Shown: one piece after another, positions 33,019 through 44,709 of the stretch
Layout of the letters: each line of letters begins with the position of its first letter
How positions within the stretch are numbered: the first letter of the stretch is position 1
Assembly (NCBI RefSeq): GCF_004117875.1
Contig: NZ_RAHW01000002.1
Span: 310,001-374,000, forward strand
Origin: Geomonas oryzae
GTDB lineage: Bacteria > Desulfobacterota > Desulfuromonadia > Geobacterales > Geobacteraceae
Direction: 5' to 3'
DNA length: 64,000 nt
Notes under the pieces: model-generated
The model's input: the letters and a program-made list of their open reading frames with translations, nothing else
Database searches by the model: none
Told to the model about the DNA's origin: nothing
Translations under genes and position numbers: made by a program

Positions 33019-34662
33019 TCAGGAGAGGTACTTCTCCCTGAGCGCAACCTTGTTGATCTTCCCCACACTCGTCTTGTCGATCGCTTCGACGAACTTCACC
33101 TTGACGAGTACAACCTGCTTGCTCACCACACCCTTGTCGGCATACTGCCTGACGTGATGGGAGATATCCTTCTCAGTCACCTTCGTTGCAGGCTTCGGTA
33201 CGACCAGGGCGAAGGGACGCTCGCCCCATTTCTCGTCCGCCTTTCCGATCACGGCCACCTCGGCGACCAGCGGGTGATGCGCGATTATGTCCTCGAGCTC
33301 AAGCGATGAGACCCACTCCCCCGCCACCTTGATGACGTCCTTGCTCCGGTCGGTGATGCGCACGTAACCTAGTTCGTCGCGCACGGCAACATCGCCGGTG
33401 TGCAGATAGCCGCCGGTCCAGAGGCGCTCGGAGGCCTTGTGATCCTTCAGGTATCCCTGGCTGAGCCACGGCGAGCGAACCACCACGTTGCCGGCACTCA
33501 CGCCGTCGCGGGGGAGTTCGTTAAGGTCCGCGTCGACGACGCGCAGGTCGACCAGCGGCAGGGTGAGACCGGTCTTGCAGCGCACCTCTGCCTGCTCGGC
33601 GGGAAGAAGCTCCAGCATGGCCGGGGTCAGCTGCGAGATGGTGAGGATCGGGCAGGTCTCCGACATGCCGTAGCCGGTGAAGACGTCGATGCCGGCCTTC
33701 AGCGCTTCGACGCAAAGGTTGCGCGACATGGCGGCCCCGCCGATGATGAGCTTCCAGCCGCTGAGATCCATCCCCTCCGCGTGCGGGTGCTTAAGCATCA
33801 TGTGCAGGATGGTCGGGACGCAGTGCGAGAAGGTGACACCTTCTCTCTCCTTCAACTCGAGCAGGGTCTCCGGGAGATAGCGGCCGGGGTAGACCTGCTT
33901 CAGTCCGAGCATGGTGGCGACGTAAGGAAGCCCCCAGGCATGCACATGGAACATCGGGGTGATCGGCATGTAGACGTCGTCGCGGTGCAGTCCGCCGTGC
34001 GCCGTAATAGAACCCAGGGTGGCCAGAAGACCGAAGGTGTGCAGCACGAGCTGCCGGTGACTGAAGTAGACCCCTTTGGGCATGCCGGTGGTGCCGGTCG
34101 TGTAGAAGGTGGTCGCCCGCGTGTTCTCGTCCAGGTCCGGGAAATCCGACATCGGCGCGGCCTTGGCGAGAAGCTCCTCGTATTCCCCGGCGAAAGGGAC
34201 GGTGCCGTCGTGCTTTTCGCCGTCGTCGCGGATGAGAACGTAGGTGCGCACGTTGTCAATCCTGCCGCGGATCTGCTCGAGGATCGGGAGAAACTCGGCG
34301 TTCACGAGGAGCACGTCGTCCTCGGCGTGATCGATGGTGTAAAGGATCTGCTCGGCCGAGAGGCGGACGTTGATCGTGTGCAGCACCGCCCCGATCATCG
34401 GCACGGCGAAGAAGAGTTCAAGGTAGCGATGGCTGTCCCAGTCCATGACCGCGACGGTCTGCCCGGGACGGACACCGAGTTCGGTCAGCATCCCGGCGGC
34501 ACGACGCACCCGTTCCCTCAAGTCGCGGTAGGAGCCGCGGTAGAGGTCGCGGTAGACGATCTCCTGCCCCGGGTCGTCGACCACCGGGTAGAGCAGCATG
34601 TTCTTGATCAGCAGAGGGTAATCGTATGCGGACGGGGTACGGGGGATCAGCAATTTACTCAT
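33019..34662 (-). CDS. AMP-forming fatty-acid-type acyl-CoA synthetase
   Basis: A 547-residue adenylate-forming enzyme. The ATP loop is FYTTGTTGMPKGV, followed by MFHVHAWGLPY, the TGYGMSETCP motif and the C-terminal hinge and lysine regions GYVRITDRSKDVIKVAGEWVS and KTSVGKINK. The sequence type is medium/long-chain fatty acyl-CoA ligase (FadD-like group). It activates a carboxylic acid with ATP to acyl-AMP and then acyl-CoA. A thioesterase gene lies 25 bases upstream and an exonuclease 21 bases downstream on the same strand. The exact acid is unknown. Confidence 0.93.
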   Translation of the reverse strand: MSKLLIPRTPSAYDYPLLIKNMLLYPVVDDPGQEIVYRDLYRGSYRDLRERVRRAAGMLTELGVRPGQTVAVMDWDSHRYLELFFAVPMIGAVLHTINVRLSAEQILYTIDHAEDDVLLVNAEFLPILEQIRGRIDNVRTYVLIRDDGEKHDGTVPFAGEYEELLAKAAPMSDFPDLDENTRATTFYTTGTTGMPKGVYFSHRQLVLHTFGLLATLGSITAHGGLHRDDVYMPITPMFHVHAWGLPYVATMLGLKQVYPGRYLPETLLELKEREGVTFSHCVPTILHMMLKHPHAEGMDLSGWKLIIGGAAMSRNLCVEALKAGIDVFTGYGMSETCPILTISQLTPAMLELLPAEQAEVRCKTGLTLPLVDLRVVDADLNELPRDGVSAGNVVVRSPWLSQGYLKDHKASERLWTGGYLHTGDVAVRDELGYVRITDRSKDVIKVAGEWVSSLELEDIIAHHPLVAEVAVIGKADEKWGERPFALVVPKPATKVTEKDISHHVRQYADKGVVSKQVVLVKVKFVEAIDKTSVGKINKVALREKYLS

Positions 34663-34687
34663 CGTTGAGTTCTCCTGTATCGGTCAA

Positions 34688-35209
34688 TCACATCTTTTTG
34701 CAGTCGTCGAGGAATTCCTGGAGCACATCTTCCTCGACGCCGGCCAAAGCGGCGATGCGGGAAAGGCGCGGGAAGGACCAGTTGGTGCGCCCTTCGGCGA
34801 GGCGCTCCCCTTCGGCGTCGTAGATCGCCATGGCGACCTCGGCCTGGGGAGGATCGAAGCTGACGATCTCGCCGACGACGCGGATCTCGGTGCCGGTCCG
34901 CACCGGCTTCAGGAAACGGACCGTGATGTCGCGGGTGACGCCGAGCTTTCCGTGGCGGGCGAAGAGAGCGTAGGCGGCGGCCTCGTCCATCAGGGCGGAT
35001 ATGATACCGCCGTGGACCATGCCGTCGAAGCCGCAATAGGTGGCGGGGATGCTCGTCACGCAGGCTACGCCGTCGGTGGTGTGATGGAAGCGAAGGCCGA
35101 GACCGTGGGGGTGACCTTCGGAACAGACGAAACAGGAGCCGGGCCAGCGCCCCTGTACCTTGGGCAGGTTGAGAACGGACGCGTGGTCCGGGCAGCAGGT
35201 TTCTTTCAT
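34688..35209 (-). CDS. Hotdog-fold thioesterase (PaaI/4HBT type)
   Basis: 173 residues. The N-terminus has a cysteine-rich stretch (CCPDH, CFVCSEGHPHGL) often seen in this branch. The hotdog core follows, with GMVHGGIISALMDEAAAYA, the hallmark motif for hydrolysis of acyl-CoA thioesters. It lies directly upstream of an acyl-CoA synthetase gene, so the pair could make and cleave the same acyl-CoA, but the substrate is not indicated. The C-terminal ~25 residues are an extra acidic helix. Confidence 0.88.
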   Translation of the reverse strand: MKETCCPDHASVLNLPKVQGRWPGSCFVCSEGHPHGLGLRFHHTTDGVACVTSIPATYCGFDGMVHGGIISALMDEAAAYALFARHGKLGVTRDITVRFLKPVRTGTEIRVVGEIVSFDPPQAEVAMAIYDAEGERLAEGRTNWSFPRLSRIAALAGVEEDVLQEFLDDCKKM

Positions 35210-35247
35210 CTCTCCTCCTTCAACGCAGTTGGCACTGCGATGTCATT

Positions 35248-35697
35248 TCAGCATTTATGGCAGCGCACGTTGCCCTTTTCGCCCCAGCGGCGCACGGCAC
35301 GGGACAATTCTTCCAGCCCCGAGGCGGCGGGACGGTTCAGGGCGAGGCAAAACAGGGGGGCCAGCAGGCCGGTGAATTCGGAGCGCTGCAGAAAAAGAAG
35401 CCGGTCGGGCGCCTCAACCGTGATGCGAAAGGAGAAAGTCCAGGCGAGCAGGCCGGAAAAGAAGAGCCTGCTTTTCCAGGAAACATGCCCGGGCTCGGCG
35501 GTGACGAGGGAAGCGGTTACGTGGAAGATTTCCATCCCGGGCAGATGCACGACGAGGTCGTGGCGCCCATCGTCACCGAGCGGGGTCACCCTGGGAAAAA
35601 CCGGGTTCCATTGCGAGTAGAGCGAGAAATCGGCGAGAAGCGGGGCGACCCTGTCGAACGAGGTTTGCAGCGGGGTTTCCAAAGTTACGGGTTTCAT
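35248..35697 (-). CDS. SRPBCC (START-like) domain protein
   Basis: 149 residues from ATG 35697. The pattern VTLETPLQTSFDRVAPLLADFSLYSQWNPVFPRV is typical of the SRPBCC/polyketide cyclase-like fold, a helix-grip domain with a hydrophobic pocket that binds lipids or aromatic molecules. No catalytic residues can be assigned. It is in a minus-strand gene string with a thioesterase and an acyl-CoA ligase, which would suit a hydrophobic ligand; that link is inference. Confidence 0.8.
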   Translation of the reverse strand: MKPVTLETPLQTSFDRVAPLLADFSLYSQWNPVFPRVTPLGDDGRHDLVVHLPGMEIFHVTASLVTAEPGHVSWKSRLFFSGLLAWTFSFRITVEAPDRLLFLQRSEFTGLLAPLFCLALNRPAASGLEELSRAVRRWGEKGNVRCHKC

Positions 35698-35706
35698 GTT
35701 CACCTG

Positions 35707-35967
35707 CTATTTCTTTTTCTCCGCCTCGTCAGCCATTCTCTTCTCGTGGGCCTCGCGGATCTGGTCCATTTCCTTCCAGTGGGCGTCCCAGTCCTTCCTC
35801 CTGATGAAGTGCAGAGCGAAACTCCCGAGGACGATGCAGACCCCGAAGAAGAACTGCATCACCTTGAACCCTTCGGCGACTCCGTAGACCATGCAGCCGA
35901 CCCCGACCATGCCGAGCAGGAAAGGTGCGCTGAAAATGAGGCTTCCCAGGGATTGCTTCTCTGCCAT
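35707..35967 (-). CDS. Small two-helix membrane protein
   Basis: 86 residues with two hydrophobic helices (LIFSAPFLLGMVGVGCMVYGVAEG and VMQFFFGVCIVLGSFALHFI), then a charged C-terminal amphipathic helix rich in Lys, Glu and Asp (WKEMDQIREAHEKRMADEAEKKK). It is probably an inner-membrane protein. No family is recognised. It lies nine bases upstream of the SRPBCC gene and 21 bases downstream of the parvulin gene, clearly part of the same operon. Confidence 0.75.
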   Translation of the reverse strand: MAEKQSLGSLIFSAPFLLGMVGVGCMVYGVAEGFKVMQFFFGVCIVLGSFALHFIRRKDWDAHWKEMDQIREAHEKRMADEAEKKK

Positions 35968-35988
35968 CTGATTTCCTCCGTAAAGGTT

Positions 35989-36270
35989 TTACGCAGTGCG
36001 GCTCGTGATCTCGATCAGGTGGTAGCCGAACTGGGTCCGCACCGGGCCGAGCACCTTGCCCACCTCGCCGGTGAAGACGACCTTGTCGAATTCCTCCACC
36101 ATCTGGCCGGGGCCGAACTCGCCCAGGAGTCCACCCTGGTTGCCGGACGGGCAGAGGGAGTGTTCCCTTGCGACCTCGGCGAAGTCGGCACCCGCCTCGA
36201 TCTTTTCCTTGAGTGCGAGGCACTCGGCCTCGGTTTCCACCAGTATGTGACGCGCTTTAGCTCTTGCCAT
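35989..36270 (-). CDS. Parvulin-type peptidyl-prolyl isomerase
   Basis: 93 residues from ATG 36270; longer frames are spurious because they run into pdxJ. It is the classic free-standing parvulin (PpiC-like): ARHILVETEAECLALKEKI, FAEVAREHSLCPSGNQGGLLGEFGPGQMVEEFD and the C-terminal FGYHLIEI. It has no signal peptide, so it is cytoplasmic, and should catalyse cis-trans isomerisation of X-Pro bonds. It starts 11 bases downstream of pdxJ in the glmM-pdxJ operon. Confidence 0.94.
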   Translation of the reverse strand: MARAKARHILVETEAECLALKEKIEAGADFAEVAREHSLCPSGNQGGLLGEFGPGQMVEEFDKVVFTGEVGKVLGPVRTQFGYHLIEITSRTA

Positions 36271-36281
36271 GGTAAGTCTCC

Positions 36282-36993
36282 TTATGCGTAGCGAACCAGT
36301 TCGGACATGTCGCGCACGGCGCGGTCGAGACCGACCAGGATGGCGCGCGACATGATGGAGTGGCCGATGTTGAATTCCTCGATGCCGCCGATCGCGGCGA
36401 CCTTTTTCACGTTGGTGTAGTTGAGGCCGTGCCCGGCGTTGACGCCGAGGTCGAGCTTGCGCGCGAGCTTCACGGCATTCTCGATCTTGATCAGCTCCTG
36501 CTCCTCTTCCTTCCAGGTGGGGGCATCGGCGAAGGAACCGGTGTGGATCTCGATGTAATCGGCGCCGATCTTGTTGGCGACCTTGATCTGGTCCGGATCG
36601 GGATCGATGAAGAGGCTCACGATGATCCCCCCTGCCTGCAGCTTCTCGATGGCTACCTTGAGCGCCTCCTGGTGGATCCGGACGTCGAGTCCCCCCTCGG
36701 TGGTCAGCTCGGCCCGCTTCTCCGGCACCAGGGTGCAGCACTCCGGCTTCACCGCGAGAGCGATGGCGATCATCTCGTCGGTAGCCGCCATCTCCAGGTT
36801 CAGCTTGGTCTGCACGGTTTGGCGCATGATCTTGAGATCACGGTCCTGGATATGCCTTCTGTCCTCGCGCAGGTGGATGGTGATGCCGTCGGCGCCGGCG
36901 AGTTCCGCTATGGCCGCGGCCGCGACCGGATCGGGCTCGCTCCCCCCTCTTGCCTGCCTCAGAGTCGCCACATGATCGACGTTGACGCCCAGT

Positions 36994-37001
<8 letters not shown>
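36282..37001 (-). CDS. pdxJ: Pyridoxine 5'-phosphate synthase
   Basis: A 239-residue TIM-barrel enzyme with the family start [37 protein letters not shown] and the C-terminal [11 protein letters not shown] and [11 protein letters not shown]. It condenses 1-deoxyxylulose 5-phosphate with 3-amino-1-hydroxyacetone 1-phosphate to form vitamin B6 phosphate. The GTG start is preceded by GGAGGAG inside glmM, and the two genes overlap by eight bases, so they are translationally coupled. Downstream on the same transcript come the parvulin and membrane protein genes. Confidence 0.97.
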
Positions 37002-38358
<1,357 letters not shown>

Positions 38359-38396
38359 TCTCTTCACCTCGTAAAAATAGTCAGTCTGAAACAGCC

Positions 38397-38792
38397 TTAT
38401 TTCTGGTCCCTGCTGGTAAGGGCGATGGTTACCGCCGCCGGTGCGACGTGAACCACCTTGATCTCCGGATCGAGATCGAAAAGACCGTCCTTCAGCGAGA
38501 TCTGCTGCTGCCCGGCAGTGGCACCGGTCAAATCGATCCTGCAACGGGTCTGGTGAAACGGCAGCAGGAACAGTAGAATCCGCGGCCCGGAGACGACGAC
38601 CTCCGCCTCGGCGGGCGCCCCCCCGTCGAGCTGCAACCCCGGCGGCATGCGATCGAGTCCTACGGGAACGACAAGCACCATCTCCCCGGGGCGCTCCAGG
38701 ATCACGCTGAGCCAGATCAGAACGGCCAGAAGCACGGAAAGCGCCTTGACCCCCTTCAGCCATTCACGGCCTCTTGCGTGCATGGTCGTCAT
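38397..38792 (-). CDS. YbbR/CdaR-like membrane-anchored protein
   Basis: 131 residues from ATG 38792, which overlaps the cdaA stop (ATGA); a GTG three codons earlier is possible. One N-terminal membrane helix ([17 protein letters not shown]) is followed by a single periplasmic YbbR-type beta domain ([33 protein letters not shown]). Gram-positive CdaR has several YbbR domains and regulates CdaA; this one is short, with one. The position between cdaA and glmM supports the assignment. The stop lies 38 bases before the glmM start. Confidence 0.88.
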   Translation of the reverse strand: MTTMHARGREWLKGVKALSVLLAVLIWLSVILERPGEMVLVVPVGLDRMPPGLQLDGGAPAEAEVVVSGPRILLFLLPFHQTRCRIDLTGATAGQQQISLKDGLFDLDPEIKVVHVAPAAVTIALTSRDQK

Positions 38793-39547
38793 TTGAGCCA
38801 CCTCGGTTCGACGAGCCTTCTAAGCGTTTTGCCCAGGGACGGCATGTCTACTACGTCGGTCTTCTTGCCCCCCACCACCACCGAGGCGGTCCCGGTTTCC
38901 TCTGACACCACGACGACCAGGGCGTCGACCAGCTCGGAGAGGCCGATGGCGGCGCGGTGCCTGGTCCCGAGCGCTTTGTTCACCTCGAGGTTCTGGGTGA
39001 GCGGCAGAAAGCACCCTGCCTTCGTCAGCTTGCCGTGCTGGATGATCACGGCGCCGTCGTGGATCGGCGAATACGGCAGGAAGATCGAGGAGATCAGTTC
39101 GCTCGTCACCTTGGCGTCGATGTCGGTGCCGACGGCAAGGTAGCTGTCCACCGAGATGGCCCGCTCGATGACGATGAGCGCCCCGATCTTCTTCTGCGCA
39201 AGCCCCGCGACGGCGAAGACGAGCTCGTCGATGACGTCGGACATCTCGACGTCCTTCTCGGTGCGGCTTCTGGTCAGCGTGGCGAAGGCCCTGCGGATGT
39301 CGGTCTGGAAGATGACCGCTAGCCCCACCACGGAGGAAGCGAGGATCAGGTCGATGATGAGCCGAACGGTCTGCAGGGAGAAAAAGCGCGCCAGGAGATG
39401 AAGGGCCACGAGTGCCGAAAGGATGGCTAGGATGCGCAGCGCGAGCACCCCTTTGAGGAGTCGCGCCAGCCTGGAGACGATCAGTATCGCGAGCGACAGG
39501 TCCAGGAGGTCCCGCAGTACACCTATATTTTGCAGGAATGAATTCAT
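38789..39547 (-). CDS. cdaA: Membrane diadenylate cyclase CdaA
   Basis: 252 residues from ATG 39547; a GTG two codons earlier is an alternative, and neither has a strong ribosome site. Three N-terminal membrane helices (to ~residue 80) precede a DisA_N domain with both catalytic signatures: DGAVII (in PYSPIHDGAVII) and GTRHRAA. It makes c-di-AMP from two ATP. The cdaA-cdaR-glmM order, well known in Firmicutes, is conserved here. It is 46 bases downstream of folP on the same strand, so c-di-AMP synthesis is joined to folate and cell-wall genes in one transcription unit. Confidence 0.95.
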   Translation of the reverse strand: MNSFLQNIGVLRDLLDLSLAILIVSRLARLLKGVLALRILAILSALVALHLLARFFSLQTVRLIIDLILASSVVGLAVIFQTDIRRAFATLTRSRTEKDVEMSDVIDELVFAVAGLAQKKIGALIVIERAISVDSYLAVGTDIDAKVTSELISSIFLPYSPIHDGAVIIQHGKLTKAGCFLPLTQNLEVNKALGTRHRAAIGLSELVDALVVVVSEETGTASVVVGGKKTDVVDMPSLGKTLRRLVEPRWLK

Positions 39548-39593
39548 CCGCACCGGTCGGGAAGCAGCGCTTCCGGTTTGTCGGGCCTGCGGG

Positions 39594-40427
39594 TTACATG
39601 AGCGCCCGCGTCATGACGGCGACATCCCTCATGGCTGCCACGTCATGCACCCGTATGATGGCGGCTCCGTGCGCGATCGACATGACGACCGCGGCTGCCG
39701 TGCCGAAAATCCTCTCTACTCCGTCCCTTCCCGTGACCGCCCCGATGAACGATTTTCGGGAAGGACCTACCAGGATGGGACAGCCAAGCGGCCGGAATTC
39801 CTCCAGCCGTTTGATCAGCTCCAGGTTCCCCTGAACGCTCTTGCCGAAGCCGAGCCCCGGGTCGACGACGATGCGCCCATCGGCCACCCCGGCGCGCCGG
39901 GCAACTTCTATGGAGCCTTTCAGGTACTCCTTCACGTCGGCGATCAGATCGTCGTAGTTCGTGTCCTTCTGCATGGTGTCGGGCATGCCGCGGGTGTGCA
40001 TGACCACCACTCCCGCGCCGGACTCGGCCGCAACCGCAGCCATCTCCGGATCGAACATGAGCCCGGTGACGTCGTTGACTATCTCGGCCCCGGCGACACA
40101 GGCGGCTCTCGCGACCCCCGCCTTGTAGGTGTCGATGGAGATGGGAACGGAGATGTTGCCTCTGAGCCCCTCTATAACGGGAAGCACCCGGTCCAGTTCC
40201 TCCTGCAGGCTTACCGCAGGGGCATCGGGCCGGGTGCTTTCGCCGCCGATATCGATGATGTCGACCCCCTCCCGTTCCATCTCGCGGGCCCGCTCCACGG
40301 CCCTCTCAACGGAGAAGAAGCGCCCCCCGTCCGAGAAGGAGTCCGGAGTCACGTTCAGGATGCCCATGATCTGCGGACGCTCCAGGGACAGGGTGCGTCG
40401 GGAAAGTTCCCACTTCTGAGTCTGCAT
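39594..40427 (-). CDS. folP: Dihydropteroate synthase
   Basis: 277 residues from ATG 40427, just two bases after the ftsH stop; longer frames run through ftsH and are spurious. Signature motifs: IMGILNVTPDSFSDGGRF, DIIDIGGESTRPDAPAV, the pterin loop with GLGFGKSVQGN and the C-terminal IRVHDVAAMRDV. It condenses 6-hydroxymethyl-dihydropterin diphosphate with p-aminobenzoate. It is coupled to ftsH upstream and cdaA downstream. Confidence 0.97.
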   Translation of the reverse strand: MQTQKWELSRRTLSLERPQIMGILNVTPDSFSDGGRFFSVERAVERAREMEREGVDIIDIGGESTRPDAPAVSLQEELDRVLPVIEGLRGNISVPISIDTYKAGVARAACVAGAEIVNDVTGLMFDPEMAAVAAESGAGVVVMHTRGMPDTMQKDTNYDDLIADVKEYLKGSIEVARRAGVADGRIVVDPGLGFGKSVQGNLELIKRLEEFRPLGCPILVGPSRKSFIGAVTGRDGVERIFGTAAAVVMSIAHGAAIIRVHDVAAMRDVAVMTRALM

Positions 40428-40429
40428 CG

Positions 40430-42268
<1,839 letters not shown>

Positions 42269-42446
42269 GTTTCCTCCCGATTAATCGGTGTGCCGCAACT
42301 CCGTGTACTATCAGTGTTTGCCGTTGATACATAGCACGGGCTGCGAGGTTGAAGTTCGTCTTATGCCAAGCATTTATGAGAAAGAAAGAAAAAGCATTCA
42401 AATGAGTAAAAAGGATTACCATAAAGGGTGCAGGTTGACAAGAGCT

Positions 42447-43823
42447 TTAAGGTGTAATTTCAAGAATTTCCAAACGTAAAACCGCGCCAGCTGTAGGTTT
42501 TACCCGTCCTTTCTCGGCAAGCCTCACCCCGGCCACCCAGATGACGTCCCCATCGCTGAAAACAAGCGGTACTCTGCTGCGCTCGTGCGGCGGGAGTTTT
42601 TTGTTGATGAAGAGTTCCTTCACCTTCTGCGAGCCGTTCAGACCCAGTGGAGTGAAGCGATCCCCAGCGGCGAAAGGTCTCACAAGCCAGGGAAACGGTG
42701 CCGCTTCCGCCGACACGTAGGCGATCTTCTCGGAGCCGGTAACGAGGTCGGCAGGCCGTGGCACCCGCTGCACGTTGAGCGTCATGCCGTTCGGCAAGGG
42801 GTAGCTCCCCTCTCCGGAAATCGTCACCTCCCAGTTCTGCTCGGTGGGCTTCGCGACGCAAGTGAAGCGGAGTTCGTCGTAACTGCGCTCCACGCGAAGC
42901 TCGTCCGGGAGGTTCAAGCTCGCGTTGGGGCGACTGGAGACTACGAGGCGGTCGATCGCGTCGAGGTGCGTCAGGGCGATGCGCATGAGGTCGCCGCGCA
43001 GTTCGCGCAGCACGTGTCGGTACAGGCGCAAACGCAGGCCGCGGCGCTCGCCGAGGAGGGATGCGATCCCCAGGCGGACACTTTCATCCTCACTGCGGGC
43101 GAGCCGCTTGAAGGTCGCGTCGGTCAACTGCTCGAGGAGTTCCTCGTCCGAGGCGAGGATCTCCGCGGTTGCGGCGAGCCGCTCGGTCACCTTGGGGTTG
43201 TACTTTTTAAGCAGTGGGATGAGCTCGTGGCGGATGCTGTTGCGCAGGATCGCGGTGTCCGCGTTAGTCGAGTCGGTGCGCCAGCTTAGGTCACGCTCTC
43301 TCAAGTAACGCTCCAGTTCCGCGCGGGTCACCTTAAGGAGCGGCCGTTTCAGCATGTTGCCGCCCACCGCAGACATGGCGCTCAGCCCGGCGCCCCCGGA
43401 GCCGCGCAGAAGTCGGATCAGCACCGTCTCGGCCTGATCGTCCATGTGATGGGCGAGAGCGATGCTGGTCGCGCCGTGACGGCGGGCGACCTCGCGGAAA
43501 AAGGCGTAGCGCGCCTGACGTCCGGCATCTTCCAGGGAAAGCCCTTCCGCAGCGGCGAACGAGGCGACATCGACCCGGATCGAGAGGAAAGGGATATGGT
43601 AGCGGGCTGCTAGGTCTGCGACGAAGCGTTCGTCTTCGTTGGATTCCGCGCCTCTTAGGCAGTGGTTCAGGTGGGCGACGATGAGTTTCAGGCGTTCAGT
43701 ATCGAGCCGGGTGAGGATATCGAGTAGCGCCACCGAGTCGGCGCCACCCGAGACCGCAACCACCACGGTTTCGCCGGTGGAGAAGAGGTTTTGGTTGCGG
43801 ACTTTGGCGAGTAGGTCTTTCAA
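42447..43823 (-). CDS. tilS: tRNA(Ile)-lysidine synthetase
   Basis: I set the start at TTG 43823 (458 residues, LKDLLAKVRNQNLF) after GGAG; the longer frame would translate part of a family A repeat and has no homology-like content. The PP-loop VVAVSGGADSVALLD binds ATP; LNHCLRGAESNEDERFV and HHMDDQAETVLIRL are typical TilS motifs, and a TilS substrate-binding and C-terminal domain follow. It modifies C34 of the AUA-reading tRNA-Ile to lysidine and is essential in most bacteria. ftsH follows after a 178-base gap in which I see nothing distinct. Confidence 0.95.
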   Translation of the reverse strand: MKDLLAKVRNQNLFSTGETVVVAVSGGADSVALLDILTRLDTERLKLIVAHLNHCLRGAESNEDERFVADLAARYHIPFLSIRVDVASFAAAEGLSLEDAGRQARYAFFREVARRHGATSIALAHHMDDQAETVLIRLLRGSGGAGLSAMSAVGGNMLKRPLLKVTRAELERYLRERDLSWRTDSTNADTAILRNSIRHELIPLLKKYNPKVTERLAATAEILASDEELLEQLTDATFKRLARSEDESVRLGIASLLGERRGLRLRLYRHVLRELRGDLMRIALTHLDAIDRLVVSSRPNASLNLPDELRVERSYDELRFTCVAKPTEQNWEVTISGEGSYPLPNGMTLNVQRVPRPADLVTGSEKIAYVSAEAAPFPWLVRPFAAGDRFTPLGLNGSQKVKELFINKKLPPHERSRVPLVFSDGDVIWVAGVRLAEKGRVKPTAGAVLRLEILEITP

Positions 43824-43877
43824 ACGGCATGGGCTCCGTGAGTGTTGAATAGCGAGAGCGATGAGGAGGTCGGCTGG

Positions 43878-43973
43878 GCAGGCCGCAGGCCGGGTGAGGG
43901 CAAAGCCAGTTGCTGCACTGTCTCTTCGTGGCGACGCCCTCACCCCGCCCCTCTCCCGGAGGGAGAGGGAGGA
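43878..43973. repeat. Dispersed palindromic repeat, family A, copy 4
   Basis: GGCCGGGTGAGGGCAAAG faces GACGCCCTCACCCCGCCC, closed by CCTCTCCCGGAGGGAGAGGG. It occupies the region just upstream of tilS, where it has created a misleading in-frame extension of that gene. Confidence 0.8.
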
Positions 43974-43993
43974 TGTGCGAGTGAACAGGTTTT

Positions 43994-44041
43994 CAACTTA
44001 GAACTTAGAACGTAGAACTTAGAACGTAGAACGTAGAACGG
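43994..44041. repeat. 8-bp tandem repeat (AACGTAGA/AACTTAGA), about six copies
   Basis: Six consecutive octamers alternate between AACTTAGA and AACGTAGA, ending three bases before the stop of the hypothetical gene at 44045. The same octamer unit recurs on the other side of that gene. Confidence 0.85.
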
Positions 44042-44044
44042 CCT

Positions 44045-44557
44045 CTAGTCCTTAAGGGTGCACTCTTTCTCCCAGGCGAGATACCCGTCCCCGACTATGT
44101 CCCAGAAGCTCTCGATGCGTCCGGCGTAGTAGTCGAGTTCCGCGCACTCAGCCTCGATGGCCTGGAGGAACTTGAGCGAGATCAACTGGTGCCCGTACAT
44201 GAAACGGTAGAACTCGCGGACCCCCGCCAGGTAACCCTCGATCTCGGAGATGAGCGGCTCCATGGTGTTGACGATGTACCAGTTGCCCGCGAACTGGCGC
44301 ACGATCCCCGCACGTTCGTCGAAGATGCTGCGCTGTTTGATGGAGACGACGAAATCGCGGGTGAAGTAATCGGCGGCACCGGCCAGTGCCGTCGCCTGCT
44401 CCGGCGACATGCCCGTCAGCTGGATCTCCTCGTAGAAGCGGTGCAGCAGGTCGCTGACCAGTTTGTCGACCCGTACCTCGTCCTCGAGGGTGGTCGGAAC
44501 GTAATCCCTTTTATCGACCTTCAGTACGTCAAATGCCTCTTCGCAAAGTTCTGCCAT
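44045..44557 (-). CDS. Hypothetical alpha-helical protein
   Basis: 170 residues, predicted almost entirely helical, acidic, without signal peptide or membrane segment. Notable stretches are DYFTRDFVVSIKQRSIFDERAG and FAGNWYIVNTMEPLISEIEGYLAGVREFYRF. I do not recognise a family. It is bracketed on both sides by octamer repeats built on AACGTAGA/AACGTTGA, in opposite orientations. It lies between the peptide-type ABC permease genes and tilS on the same strand, so it may belong to the end of the transporter transcript or stand alone. Confidence 0.7.
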   Translation of the reverse strand: MAELCEEAFDVLKVDKRDYVPTTLEDEVRVDKLVSDLLHRFYEEIQLTGMSPEQATALAGAADYFTRDFVVSIKQRSIFDERAGIVRQFAGNWYIVNTMEPLISEIEGYLAGVREFYRFMYGHQLISLKFLQAIEAECAELDYYAGRIESFWDIVGDGYLAWEKECTLKD

Positions 44558-44579
44558 GTGCTCCTCTTTTCCTAAAAAT

Positions 44580-44705
44580 GTTCAACGTTCTACGTTCAAC
44601 GTTCGCCACGGCTTTCCTTGTCCGCCCCTTCATCTTGGCGGCAGTCGAATCGTACTGTGCCACGAGACAGGATCTTGTAGAACGTAGAACGTTGAACGTT
44701 GAACG
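44580..44705. repeat. Inverted pair of octamer repeats (GTTCAACGTTCTACGTTCAACG type)
   Basis: GTTCAACGTTCTACGTTCAACGTTC at 44580-44604 is complementary to GAACGTAGAACGTTGAACGTTGAAC within 44677-44705, separated by ~72 bases. The arms can fold into a long hairpin. They lie between the hypothetical gene and the oppC-type gene and share the octamer unit with the repeat at 43994-44041. Confidence 0.82.
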
Positions 44706-44709
44706 GCCG

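Noticed and set aside
38359-38763. Extended glmM with a 135-residue N-terminal fusion
   Set aside because: The extra part is the out-of-frame reading of the cdaR-like gene; glmM's normal [12 protein letters not shown] start has a GAGGTG ribosome site.
43824-43943. 40-residue N-terminal extension of TilS
   Set aside because: It translates a family A repeat; the PP-loop protein starts normally at the TTG codon at 43823.
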